From Halorubrum sp. SD626R (GTDB taxonomy: Archaea > Halobacteriota > Halobacteria > Halobacteriales > Haloferacaceae): a stretch of 54,923 bases of DNA. Position 1 is the first letter of the stretch, and the number at the start of each line of letters is the position of its first letter. The notes beneath the pieces were generated by a model that made no database searches, was not told where the DNA came from, and saw only the letters and a list, made by a program, of their open reading frames with translations. The translations under genes were made by a program, and so were the position numbers. Positions 10,687 to 18,496 of the stretch are shown one piece after another. The stretch spans positions 1 to 54,923 of the forward strand of contig NZ_CVRT01000076.1 in assembly GCF_001261915.1 (NCBI RefSeq). Direction: 5' to 3'.

Positions 10687-11601
10687 TTACGACTCTCCGC
10701 CGGCGCCGCCCCCTTCCCCGCCGAACGACGAGGGGTCCGTCCACTCGTTCCGCCCGGAGACGGTCCGCTGCGGGAACGGGATCGAGATGCCCTCCTCGTC
10801 GAACCGCCGCTTGACCGCCTTCACGTAGTCCGCGCGGGCCTTCACGAAGTCGGCCCGCGACGGGTCGTCGATCCAGATCCGCGACTGCAGCCCGACGTAG
10901 GAGTCGGCGAGCTCGGTCAGCCGCACCGACGGCGCGGGGTCGTCGAGGATCGCGTCGCTCTTCTCGGCCTCCTCGACGATGATGTCGGTCGCCTTCTCCA
11001 CGTCGTCCTCGTAGTCGATCCCGAAGACGAACTTCAGCCGGAGCGTCCCCTTCGCGACCGGGTTCTTCACGACGTCGCTCGTCAGTGCGTTGTTCGGCAC
11101 CGTGAGCAGCTCGTTGTCGAACGTGCGGACGCGGGTGACACGGAAGGAGATGTCCTCGACGATCCCGGAGTTCCCCTGCCACTCGATCCAGTCGCCGATG
11201 CGGAACGGCTTGTCCGTGTAGATGAATACCCCCGCGACAAAGTTCTTGATCACGTCCTGGAGGGCGAAGCCGATCGCGAGCGTTGCCGCGGCCGCGACCG
11301 TCGCCAGCGAGCGCAGGAATCCCTGGTAGCCCGCCGCGCCGAACGCGACCGTGACGCCCGCGAACAGCACGAGGAACGCGACGATCTTCTGGAGCGGGCG
11401 CCGCGCGTGCTCGTCGAGCCCCTGCCTGTCGAACACCCGCCGGACGAGCGGCGCGATGACCGATTTATACAAGAGATACGTCGCGACGACGACGGCGAGG
11501 AAGATCGCGGCGTCGACGGCGAGGTCGGTCGCCGGACCGAGGTACGGCTCCAGCGTCCCCGCGATTGCGACGACCCCGCCCGTACCGCCCGCGGCGCTCA
11601 T
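10687..11601 (-). CDS. MscS-family mechanosensitive ion channel
   Basis: 304 residues. Three hydrophobic segments lie in residues 20-125. The third is the glycine/alanine-rich pore helix (ATLAIGFALQDVIKNFVAG), followed by the beta domain motif KPFRIGDWIEWQGNSGIVED and TVPNNALTSDVVKNP. The C-terminus is glycine-rich (GGEGGGAGGES). Releases solutes on hypo-osmotic shock. ATG 11601 overlaps the stop of the CRM-domain gene by one base (TGATG), indicating translational coupling. Confidence 0.94.
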   Translation of the reverse strand: MSAAGGTGGVVAIAGTLEPYLGPATDLAVDAAIFLAVVVATYLLYKSVIAPLVRRVFDRQGLDEHARRPLQKIVAFLVLFAGVTVAFGAAGYQGFLRSLATVAAAATLAIGFALQDVIKNFVAGVFIYTDKPFRIGDWIEWQGNSGIVEDISFRVTRVRTFDNELLTVPNNALTSDVVKNPVAKGTLRLKFVFGIDYEDDVEKATDIIVEEAEKSDAILDDPAPSVRLTELADSYVGLQSRIWIDDPSRADFVKARADYVKAVKRRFDEEGISIPFPQRTVSGRNEWTDPSSFGGEGGGAGGES

Positions 11602-11846
11602 CAGTGGAGCACCGCCGTGTTCCCGCGCGTCTCGACGAGTTCGGCATCCGCGGCATCGGCGAGGTCGGCCGCGAGTTCGTCGGTCGTGGTCCCGCCCCGC
11701 GCCGCCCGGAGGAACTTCACCTTCACGAGCTTGGCGTCGTCGAGCTGGTCGGCCGTCTCGTCGACGACGGCGTCGACGCCCTTCTTGCCGACCCAGACGG
11801 TGACATCGAGGTCGTGCGCTTCCTTGCGAAGCTGTTGGTCGCTCAT
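11601..11846 (-). CDS. YhbY/CRM-domain RNA-binding protein
   Basis: 81 residues, one CRM domain. It begins MSDQQLRKEAHDLDVTVWVG and has KKGVDAVVDETADQL and KLVKVKFLRAARGG, corresponding to the family's G-K-x-G motif and basic RNA-contact strand. CRM proteins bind structured RNA and pre-ribosomal particles. It is coupled to the MscS gene by a one-base overlap. ATG 11846 chosen because it matches the domain start; the larger open frame upstream is arginine-rich shadow. Confidence 0.92.
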   Translation of the reverse strand: MSDQQLRKEAHDLDVTVWVGKKGVDAVVDETADQLDDAKLVKVKFLRAARGGTTTDELAADLADAADAELVETRGNTAVLH

Positions 11847-11902
11847 ACCCCGTTCACTCGGTCGCGGCAGTTGAAGCTTGAGGTTCGCGGGCGGCGCCGC
11901 GG

Positions 11903-12604
11903 TCAGCGCTCGGTGACGCCCTCGGCGTCCATCCGGCTGACCTCCTCTTCGAGCCACTCGCGGATCCACTTCACGCGCTTGATGCGCTGGTGCGCGATGC
12001 CCTCGGCGGTGTCGGAGACGACGCGCTCGGTGTGGTCGTGCGCGCGCTGGAGCACGCGGTCGACCATCTTCGCGGCGTCCATGTGCGTGCGTGACTCGTA
12101 CCCCATCCGCAGCAGCATCAGCACGGCGCCGTTGGCGCCGACCTTGTCCAGCAGGTCGGCCTCCATCAGACACCGGCTCTCCAGCGGCACGTCCGCGAGG
12201 TCGCCCGTGTACGAGTGATCCGCGACCGCCCCGCACACCTCTTCGATGAACGACTCGGGGTAGTCGCCGCGGCTCTGCAGGTACTCGCGGGCGACGCGGG
12301 CGCCGGCCTCGGCGTGGACGTCCTGTTCCGCCTCCAGCTTCGCGACGTCGTGGAACACCGCGGCGACCCGGACCACGTCGACGTCGGCGCCCTCCGCCTC
12401 CGCGATCTCGGTCGCGAGGTCGACGACGTTGACGATGTGGTTGAACCGGTAGTCCGCGGAGTGCCACGGGTACCACCGCATCCGACCGCCGTCCTCCTCG
12501 CTCTCGACGCTGGCCGCGAGGTAGTCCCGCACGAACCCCTTCATCTCCTCGAAGTCCTCGTCGCTCACCTCCGTTTCCTTAATCTCGACGCCCACGGGGA
12601 CCAC
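11903..12604 (-). CDS. HD-domain phosphohydrolase
   Basis: 233 residues. HD metal motif: RFNHIVNVVDLATEIA (first His near residue 55), then VAAVFHDVAKLEAEQD (His-Asp), HAEAGARVAREYLQ and VADHSYTGDL, ending with a metal-binding Asp in MEADLLDKVGANGA. The family hydrolyses phosphate esters of nucleotides; the substrate cannot be told. The first codon is a GTG at 12604; a second GTG at 12595 (before GVEIKETEVSD) is equally plausible. It is separate from the CRM gene by 56 nt. Confidence 0.9.
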   Translation of the reverse strand: MVPVGVEIKETEVSDEDFEEMKGFVRDYLAASVESEEDGGRMRWYPWHSADYRFNHIVNVVDLATEIAEAEGADVDVVRVAAVFHDVAKLEAEQDVHAEAGARVAREYLQSRGDYPESFIEEVCGAVADHSYTGDLADVPLESRCLMEADLLDKVGANGAVLMLLRMGYESRTHMDAAKMVDRVLQRAHDHTERVVSDTAEGIAHQRIKRVKWIREWLEEEVSRMDAEGVTER

Positions 12605-12707
12605 CTCGGGCGAAAAACTCGTGATTCATTACCGTAACCGAGGAGCGTTTCGTTCTTAGTCGTTACGACGGACGGCGATCCGCGGCGATCGACCCCCTAC
12701 GAGCCCC

Positions 12708-14126
12708 TCACCGGTCGAAGTCGACCTCGACGGCGTTCTCGCTCACGTGGAGGTAGGTGATGGGATTCTGGCCGGCGCCGCCGGTGATCGTGATCTCGCG
12801 ACCGAGCAGCGACTCGTCGTGTTCGACGCTGAACGAGCCTTTGGTCGTCAGGCTGTTGAACGCGAACCCTCCGCGGAGGGCGACGTTCCCGCCGATGTCC
12901 GTGTCCGAGTTCGGCGCGTACACGACGGCCTCTATGTCGACCGTCCCCCCTCCCGGTTTCTCTTCGAGGAAGCCGTCCCGCACGTAAACCTGGTTTCGGT
13001 ACGCCTCTATCTCCTCGTTTACCGTCCCGATGGCGCCGTTCCCGCTCGCGTACACCGACCCGTTGACGTAGTACTTGACTGCGTTGTCTCCGGAGTCGGT
13101 CACCTGCAGCTCGTTGTTGTCGATGTCGAGGTCCCCGTCGACGACGATCGTGACGTTCCCGTCGCTCGTGTCGAAGTCGACGCCGTTCTCCAGATTAACG
13201 TCGCCGGACGCGAAGTACGTCCCGTTCTCACAGGCCGCGCCGTCGAGGCAGTCGGAGAAGTTCGCCCCAGAGTCGGCGGCGCTCTCCACGTTGGATTCGA
13301 TCAGCGACTCGATTCCGGGATGACTGTCTCCCTCGGAGTACTCCGACTCGTCGAGTCCCCCGTTACCCGAATTGTGCGTGTATCCGCCACCGCCGAGCGA
13401 GACGGCCCGGTCGAACGCCACCTCGTCCGGCACCACGAGCCGGGCCGTCGTCGTCCGGTTCGCGTCGTCCTTCGTCACGGAGCCGTCGGCGCGCTGGCTG
13501 AAGAAGTCGTACCACCCCTCGTAGTAGTCGCTCTGCACCTCGACGACGACCGTCCCGTTCCGCAGCGGGTTGTCGGTCTCGGCGACCCCGGAATCGCTCG
13601 TCGCCCGCCGGACGACGCCGGTCCCGCTCGACGGGGTCGACTCGTCCCCGGTCAGCCGGACGACGGGGAACGTGAGCGTGCTCTCGCGGTAGTGGTACTC
13701 CGGCGGGGATATCATCTGCCCCCGACCGTTCCGACTCGACCAGACGCCGCCGCCCTGGAGCGCGACGGTCCGGTCCCCGTCGACGTATTCTAGGGTCCCG
13801 ATCGACCCGTTGTACGTCGTCTCCGTCTCGTTCGGCCGCTCGATGCGCACCTCCACGCGTCCGGCGTCCTCGTCGAGACGGAGCTGCCCGCCGTCGACGG
13901 AGCCGAGGTCGAACCGCCGGGCGTCCGTCTCGCCGAGGGCGACGAGGCTCGACTGAGAGCTGAGCTGGGACATCCCGTTTTCCACGCTCGCCGAGCGCGC
14001 CTCGTCCGTGACCAGACCGAGCGCCGCGCTCCCCGTCGCGACGGTGGCGGTCACGGCGGCGATCGTGATCCCCAAGAGGAGCACGGCGCCGATGACCTCG
14101 CTCTGGGCACGGTCACCGCTGTCCAT
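12708..14126 (-). CDS. secreted pilin-like protein with type IV pilin signal (DUF7289-like)
   Basis: 472 residues. The N-terminus has an archaeal prepilin signature, DRAQSEVIGAVLLLGITIAA, where QSEVIG is the usual haloarchaeal PibD context followed by a hydrophobic helix. The remaining 440 residues are extracellular in character: acidic, with N-glycosylation sequons (NETET, NRTTT, NGTVV), and a beta-rich central part (GNVTIVVDGDLDIDNNELQV, ASGNGAIGTV). The length is far beyond a normal pilin, so it may be a surface or minor pilin protein. TATTTAAA about 26 nt upstream of ATG 14126 suggests a leaderless mRNA. Confidence 0.85.
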   Translation of the reverse strand: MDSGDRAQSEVIGAVLLLGITIAAVTATVATGSAALGLVTDEARSASVENGMSQLSSQSSLVALGETDARRFDLGSVDGGQLRLDEDAGRVEVRIERPNETETTYNGSIGTLEYVDGDRTVALQGGGVWSSRNGRGQMISPPEYHYRESTLTFPVVRLTGDESTPSSGTGVVRRATSDSGVAETDNPLRNGTVVVEVQSDYYEGWYDFFSQRADGSVTKDDANRTTTARLVVPDEVAFDRAVSLGGGGYTHNSGNGGLDESEYSEGDSHPGIESLIESNVESAADSGANFSDCLDGAACENGTYFASGDVNLENGVDFDTSDGNVTIVVDGDLDIDNNELQVTDSGDNAVKYYVNGSVYASGNGAIGTVNEEIEAYRNQVYVRDGFLEEKPGGGTVDIEAVVYAPNSDTDIGGNVALRGGFAFNSLTTKGSFSVEHDESLLGREITITGGAGQNPITYLHVSENAVEVDFDR

Positions 14127-14146
14127 ATGGGCTCTCCGTCGGTGAA

Positions 14147-14156
14147 CTATTTAAAC
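14147..14156 (-). promoter_or_regulatory. TATA element of the pilin-like gene
   Basis: ACTATTTAAACTC sits about 25 nt upstream of ATG 14126 on the minus strand. Spacing fits a leaderless start. Confidence 0.6.
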
Positions 14157-14249
14157 TCCTACCGCCGCGAATCAGTTCTGATACGTCGGGCGGACCCGTC
14201 TCCGGCGTCGCGCCGACCGAATCGCGCCTCCGTCCGGAAACGGCGGGCC

Positions 14250-14255
14250 TATTAA
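14250..14255 (+). promoter_or_regulatory. TATA element of the cation-efflux gene
   Basis: TATTAA lies 26-31 nt before ATG 14281, as expected for a leaderless haloarchaeal mRNA. Confidence 0.55.
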
Positions 14256-14280
14256 CTCCGGGCGGCGACGACCCGGACGT

Positions 14281-15234
14281 ATGTGGCACCCCTGGGGTGA
14301 CGGCGAGAAGGCCCGCTTCCGGCTGGCCGCGGGGGCGAACATCCTCGGCAACGCGCTCAAGATCGCGGTCGTCGGGGCCACCGGGCTGGCGTTCGGGAGC
14401 GTCGCGCTGCTCGCCGACGCCGCGCACTCGGTCGCCGACCTCGTCGCCAGCGCGGTCGTGTTCGTCTGGGGCGGCGCCCGCTACGACGACGCCGACGAGA
14501 CGCACCCCCACGGCCACCAGCGGATCGAGCCGCTGGCGGCGCTGTTCGTCGGCGCGACCATCGTCCTGCTCGGCGTGCTGCTGTTGCGGGAGTCCGTCTC
14601 GGAGTTCCTCGGATCGCCGGAGATCACGGCGAGCCCCGTCCTCGTCGCGGCGCTGGCGTTCGCGCTCGTCGACATGTACCTCCTCTATCGGTACACGGAG
14701 CGGATCAACGCGACCCTCGGGTCGACGGCGCTGACCGCGCTGGCGGCCGACTGCCTCAACGACATCTACACCACCGTCGCGGCGCTGGTCGGGGTGGTCG
14801 GCGCGCTGTTCGGGTTCCCCCTCCTCGACCCCGTCGCCGGCGCGCTGGTCAGCGTCCTCGTCGTCTACCAGGGCGTCGAGATCGGCCGCGAGAACGTCAC
14901 CTACCTCGTCGGCGCCGCGCCGCCGGCCGGCGACCGCGACCGCGTGATCGAGGCGCTCCGCGAGCACCCGGCCGTCGAGGGCGTCCACGACCTGACGGTG
15001 TTCTACGACGGGACCGACCTGGAGGTCGAGGTCCACGTCGAGGTCGACGGCGAGATGATGCTCCGGGAGGCCCACGACGTCGAGACCCAGCTCGTCACCG
15101 GCCTCCGGGACCTGCCCGATGTCGGCGACGTCCACGTCCACCTCGACCCGTCCGGCCTCGGCGAGTGGAAGGAGGCCGACGACGCGGGCGGCGAGTCGGG
15201 TCCGGTCCCCGAACCGGGGACCCGGGACGCCTGA
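14281..15234 (+). CDS. cation diffusion facilitator (CDF) metal efflux transporter
   Basis: 317 residues: six predicted spans (residues about 15-200), then a ferredoxin-like cytoplasmic domain (EGVHDLTVFYDGTDLEVEVH, DVGDVHVHLDPSG). The transport-site motif in span 2 is LADAAHSVADLVAS (H-x3-D), while span 5 carries AADCLNDIYTTVAA, giving D-x3-D where zinc transporters often have H-x3-D. A short His-rich loop, DETHPHGHQR, follows span 2. Exports divalent metal in exchange for protons; Mn or Fe is possible from the span-5 aspartates but this is inference. Plasma membrane. Confidence 0.93.
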   Translation: MWHPWGDGEKARFRLAAGANILGNALKIAVVGATGLAFGSVALLADAAHSVADLVASAVVFVWGGARYDDADETHPHGHQRIEPLAALFVGATIVLLGVLLLRESVSEFLGSPEITASPVLVAALAFALVDMYLLYRYTERINATLGSTALTALAADCLNDIYTTVAALVGVVGALFGFPLLDPVAGALVSVLVVYQGVEIGRENVTYLVGAAPPAGDRDRVIEALREHPAVEGVHDLTVFYDGTDLEVEVHVEVDGEMMLREAHDVETQLVTGLRDLPDVGDVHVHLDPSGLGEWKEADDAGGESGPVPEPGTRDA

Positions 15235-15316
15235 CTCGGACCGGAACGGGCGGCCGAGGCCTCCTCGGTCACTCGTCCGCCGTGCGGGTTTTGCCCGTCG
15301 CGCCCCTACCGCGAGT

Positions 15317-16006
15317 ATGTTCGGACGCCGCTGGCTGGAGATGACGTGGCGCGACGGGCTGTTCTGCCACTGGCCGGTCGATCCCGCGGTCGTCGACGAG
15401 ACGCTTCCCGAGCGGCTCTCGGTCGCCACGCACGACGGCGACGCCTACCTCGGCGTCGTCGCGTTCGTGATGGACGAGATCCGACCGCGGGGGTCGCCCG
15501 TCGGGCTCTCGTTCCCGGAACTCAACCTCCGGACCTACGTCGAGGGCCCCGCGGGTCCCGGGGTCTACTTCTACAACCTCGACGCCGACGACCGCCTCGG
15601 GGTCGCAGTCGCCCGGCGGCTGTTCGCCCTGCCGTACTACCGCGCCGAGATGAGCGCGACGCGACGCCGACCCGGCGGGGACATCCGGTTCCGGAGCCGT
15701 CGGACGCACCGCGGCGTCCCGAGCGCGCGGTTCGACGCGACCTACGAGCCGACCGGCGAGGCGTTCGCGGCCGAGCCGGGGTCGATCGACGCCTTCCTCG
15801 TCGAGAACTACCGGTTCTACGCTCACGGGGACCGCCTCTACCGCGGCGAGATCGCTCACGAACCGTGGACGCTGCGCGAGGGGACCGCCGAGGTCCGCGC
15901 GAACACGCTGTTCGAGGCGAACGGCTTCGGGCGCCCGGACGGCGAGCCGATCGTCCACTGCGCCGACCCGATCGACGTGAGCGCGGACCGGCTCCGGCGG
16001 GCCTGA
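15317..16006 (+). CDS. DUF2071 (YqjF-like) family protein
   Basis: 229 residues. It matches DUF2071 by the opening WLEMTWRDGLFCHWPVDP, the stretch SFPELNLRTYVEGPAGPGVYFYNLDAD, the segment RRLFALPYYRAEM, and the closing FLVENYRFYAHG with HEPWTLREG. No active site is known for the family. ATG 15317 is the first codon before the motif. Downstream starts the 530-nt non-coding region with the GC-rich repeat. Confidence 0.9.
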   Translation: MFGRRWLEMTWRDGLFCHWPVDPAVVDETLPERLSVATHDGDAYLGVVAFVMDEIRPRGSPVGLSFPELNLRTYVEGPAGPGVYFYNLDADDRLGVAVARRLFALPYYRAEMSATRRRPGGDIRFRSRRTHRGVPSARFDATYEPTGEAFAAEPGSIDAFLVENYRFYAHGDRLYRGEIAHEPWTLREGTAEVRANTLFEANGFGRPDGEPIVHCADPIDVSADRLRRA

Positions 16007-16143
16007 CAAATTCGCGTTCGAAAGGCGTTTTCCCGGCCGAAACGGCCGATCACCAAAGCCCACTCTCGATCGATAGCGGGAGTGAATATTGCAGATCGTC
16101 GGTGGCAAGACGTTATTTAAAAAGAGGTCAGTGATAGTTACAT

Positions 16144-16467
16144 TCATTTATAAATAGGTGCGTTGTGGCGCGCGCCTCCGAGCGCCCAGCGGGCGCGAGG
16201 AGAGCGCGCGAGGGAGTCGCGAGCGAAGCGAGCGACGAGGTTGGGGAGGTGCGAGGTGCGGTGCGGAGCGGTGCGGGGTGGGACCCAAAGGGGCAGTCGC
16301 GAGGGCGAAGCACGGCGACGCAAGCACTGGAAGGAGCGAGCGTAGCGAGCGACTGAAGCGCGCAGCGAGCCGCGCGAGCCGTCGCGGCTGGGGCTTTGAA
16401 AGTCCTCTCCGCAGAGTCGTCGATCACTTATAAACAGCCGACAGCAACACCACTGAGTCATTTATAA
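16144..16467. repeat. structured GC-rich intergenic repeat flanked by 10-bp direct repeats
   Basis: This occupies most of the 530-nt gap between DUF2071 and gdh. TCATTTATAA occurs at 16144-16153 and again at 16458-16467, with a near copy (TCACTTATAA) at 16424. Between them is a dense run of GCGAGCGAAGCGAGC-type words. CAAAG (16286-16290) plus CAGTCGCG (16294-16301) can pair with CGCGGCTG (16383-16390) plus CTTTG (16394-16398), leaving a symmetric GGG/GGG internal loop. The several short ORFs across it are low-complexity artefacts. I recall similar text in other Halorubrum genomes, not verified. Confidence 0.7.
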
Positions 16468-16536
16468 CTGGCCTCACTCGCGACGTACGATACTCACTCC
16501 CGCCATCGCTCGCCTATTACGCGGATTCTGCGCGAT

Positions 16537-17847
16537 TCACGGGAAGAGCCCGCGGTACTCGTGGGCGCTCGCCGTGCGTTCGAGCGCGAGGGTGTATGCG
16601 GCCGTCCGGAGGTCCGGAAGCCCATTCTCGTCGTACTGGTCGATCGTCTGGTCGAACGCCGTGCCGATGCGGCGCTCGAGCTCCGCGTTCACCGTCTCGA
16701 GCGGCCACGAGAACTCCTGAGCGTTCTGGACCCACTCCAGGTACGAGACGATGACGCCGCCGGCGTTCGCGAGGATGTCCGGCACCACCTGCACGTCGCG
16801 CTCGGTCAGAACCTCGTCGGCGGCCACGGTGGTGGGGCCGTTCGCGGCCTCGACGATCGCCGACGCGCGCAGGTCGTCGACGTTGTCGGCGGTGATCACG
16901 CCCTCGACGGCGGCCGGGATCAGGACGTCGACGTCGAGCGTCAACAGCTCGTCGTTGCCGATCGCGTCGGGGTCGTCCCAGCGGGTCCCGCCGTCGGCCG
17001 CCCGACGGTCGTCCGGGGACGCGCGCAGGTCGCCGGCGACGTACTCCTCGATCAGCCCGCCCGCGCTCACGTGGGCCGCGAGCGCCCCGACGTCGAGCCC
17101 GTCGGGGTCGTAGGCGGCGCCGCTCACGTCGGAGGTGGCGACGATCCGGGCACCGGACTCGTCGAGGAGCCGGGCCGCGTTCGACCCGACGTTGCCGAAC
17201 CCCTGGATCGCGACGGTCGCGTCCGAGAGGTCCCGGTCGAGGTACTCGAAGAGCCGTTCGGTGACGATGGAGACGCCGCGACCCGTGGCCTCGACCCGCC
17301 CCGGGGTCCCGCCGATCTCCAGCGGCTTGCCGGTGACGACCTGCGGGACGGAGTGGCCCTCGTACATCGAGTAGGTGTCCATCATCCACGCCATCGTCTG
17401 CGGGTTCGTGTTCATGTCCGGGGCCGGCACGTCGGTCTCGGGGCCGATCATCCGCCGAATCCCCTCGGTGTATCGGCGCGTGAGGCTCTCCAAGTCGTTC
17501 TGGGTGAGGTCCTTCGGCTCGCAGATCACGCCGCCCTTCGCGCCGCCGTACGGGAGGTCGACGAGCGCGGTCTTCCACGTCATCCACCCCGCGAGCGCCT
17601 CGACCTCGCGCTGGCTGACGGTCGGGTGGAACCGGACCCCGCCCTTGAACGGACCGCGCGCGCTGTCGAACTGGCAGCGGTACCCCTCGAACACCTCGAC
17701 GTCGCCGGAGTCGAGCTCGACGGGGAGCGTGACCTTCAGCGTGCGCTCCGGGTGTTTGAGCCGCTCGAAGATACCGTGGTCCACGTCGGCGTACTCCTCC
17801 GCGCGGTCCATCTGTGCGAGCATGTTCTCGAACGGGTCGTCCGCCAT
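16537..17847 (-). CDS. gdh: glutamate dehydrogenase (Glu/Leu/Phe/Val dehydrogenase family)
   Basis: 436 residues. The substrate domain shows GPFKGGVRFHP and WKTALVDLPYGGAKGGV (catalytic Lys). The Rossmann domain starts near residue 215 with VAIQGFGNVGSNAARLL. IPAAVEGVITADN and ANAGGVIVSYLEW are typical family signatures. It interconverts glutamate and 2-oxoglutarate plus ammonia, linking nitrogen and carbon metabolism. Start ATG 17847; cytoplasmic. Coenzyme preference cannot be read reliably. Confidence 0.96.
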   Translation of the reverse strand: MADDPFENMLAQMDRAEEYADVDHGIFERLKHPERTLKVTLPVELDSGDVEVFEGYRCQFDSARGPFKGGVRFHPTVSQREVEALAGWMTWKTALVDLPYGGAKGGVICEPKDLTQNDLESLTRRYTEGIRRMIGPETDVPAPDMNTNPQTMAWMMDTYSMYEGHSVPQVVTGKPLEIGGTPGRVEATGRGVSIVTERLFEYLDRDLSDATVAIQGFGNVGSNAARLLDESGARIVATSDVSGAAYDPDGLDVGALAAHVSAGGLIEEYVAGDLRASPDDRRAADGGTRWDDPDAIGNDELLTLDVDVLIPAAVEGVITADNVDDLRASAIVEAANGPTTVAADEVLTERDVQVVPDILANAGGVIVSYLEWVQNAQEFSWPLETVNAELERRIGTAFDQTIDQYDENGLPDLRTAAYTLALERTASAHEYRGLFP

Positions 17848-17970
17848 GCTCGCCCCGACTCGATCCCGGGTGATATCGGTTTCGGCAATACTTGGGTTCG
17901 GTAGGAAATAGCACGCAAGCGATTCGACGGGCCTCGTCGCGCCCGGCGGCGACGCCGATTTCGCCCGGAC

Positions 17971-17976
17971 TTATAC
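17971..17976 (+). promoter_or_regulatory. TATA element upstream of the PH-domain operon
   Basis: TTATAC sits about 26 nt before an ATG at 18000 that opens a 11-codon mini-ORF (18000-18035), whose TGA overlaps the ATG of the next gene at 18032. Confidence 0.5.
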
Positions 17977-18031
17977 GTCGGGGTCGACAACGGCGGCGTA
18001 TGACACGCGGACACGCGTCGGGGGCACGCCG

Positions 18032-18496
18032 ATGACGGCACAGTCGTTACACCCCCGGGTTCAGGTCGTGTGGGTCCTCCGCGCGGTGCTCGTCGCCGCG
18101 GTGCTGTCCCTCCCGTTCGCCGGCGCGTTCTACCTCGACCGGCTCCCGCGGTGGGCGCCGGTCGCCGCCGCCGGCGTCTTCCTCGCCCTCGGCGTGACCC
18201 ACGCCGTGCTCAAGTACCGGCGCTGGAGCTACGAGATCCGCGAGGACGCGCTGTACCTCGACCGCGGCGTGGTGACGCAGGTCCGGACGACGGTGCCGCT
18301 GGTGCGGATCCAGCACGTCGACTCCCGGCGCGGACCGGTCGAGCGGGGCGCCGGGCTCGCCTCCTGTGTCGTCTACACGGCCGGCTCCCGCGGCGCCGAC
18401 GTCCGGATCCCGGGACTGACGCCGGACGGCGCGAGCGACCTCCGCGAGGAGCTGAAGCGACTGGCGATCCGCGCGGACGGGGAGGACGCGGTGTGA
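18032..18496 (+). CDS. PH-domain (bPH2, YdbS-like) membrane protein
   Basis: 154 residues. Two hydrophobic segments (residues about 13-32 and 40-58) are followed by one bPH2 domain with WSYEIREDALYLDRGVVTQVRTTVP and LVRIQHVDSRRGPVERGAGLA, the family's R-I-Q-x-V motif. It pairs with the larger downstream gene exactly as YdbS/YdbT do in bacteria, with a GTGA overlap. The function of these pairs is unresolved (membrane stress or envelope maintenance). A short mini-ORF immediately precedes it. Confidence 0.88.
   Translation: MTAQSLHPRVQVVWVLRAVLVAAVLSLPFAGAFYLDRLPRWAPVAAAGVFLALGVTHAVLKYRRWSYEIREDALYLDRGVVTQVRTTVPLVRIQHVDSRRGPVERGAGLASCVVYTAGSRGADVRIPGLTPDGASDLREELKRLAIRADGEDAV

Noticed and set aside
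16158..16461. Several short ORFs on both strands
   Set aside because: Low-complexity Ala/Arg/Ser text from the GC-rich repeat; no conserved frame.
18070..18492. Long N-terminal extension of the YdbT-like protein
   Set aside because: Overlaps the whole YdbS-like gene with Arg/Pro-rich shadow text; GTG 18493 with GTGA overlap is far better.
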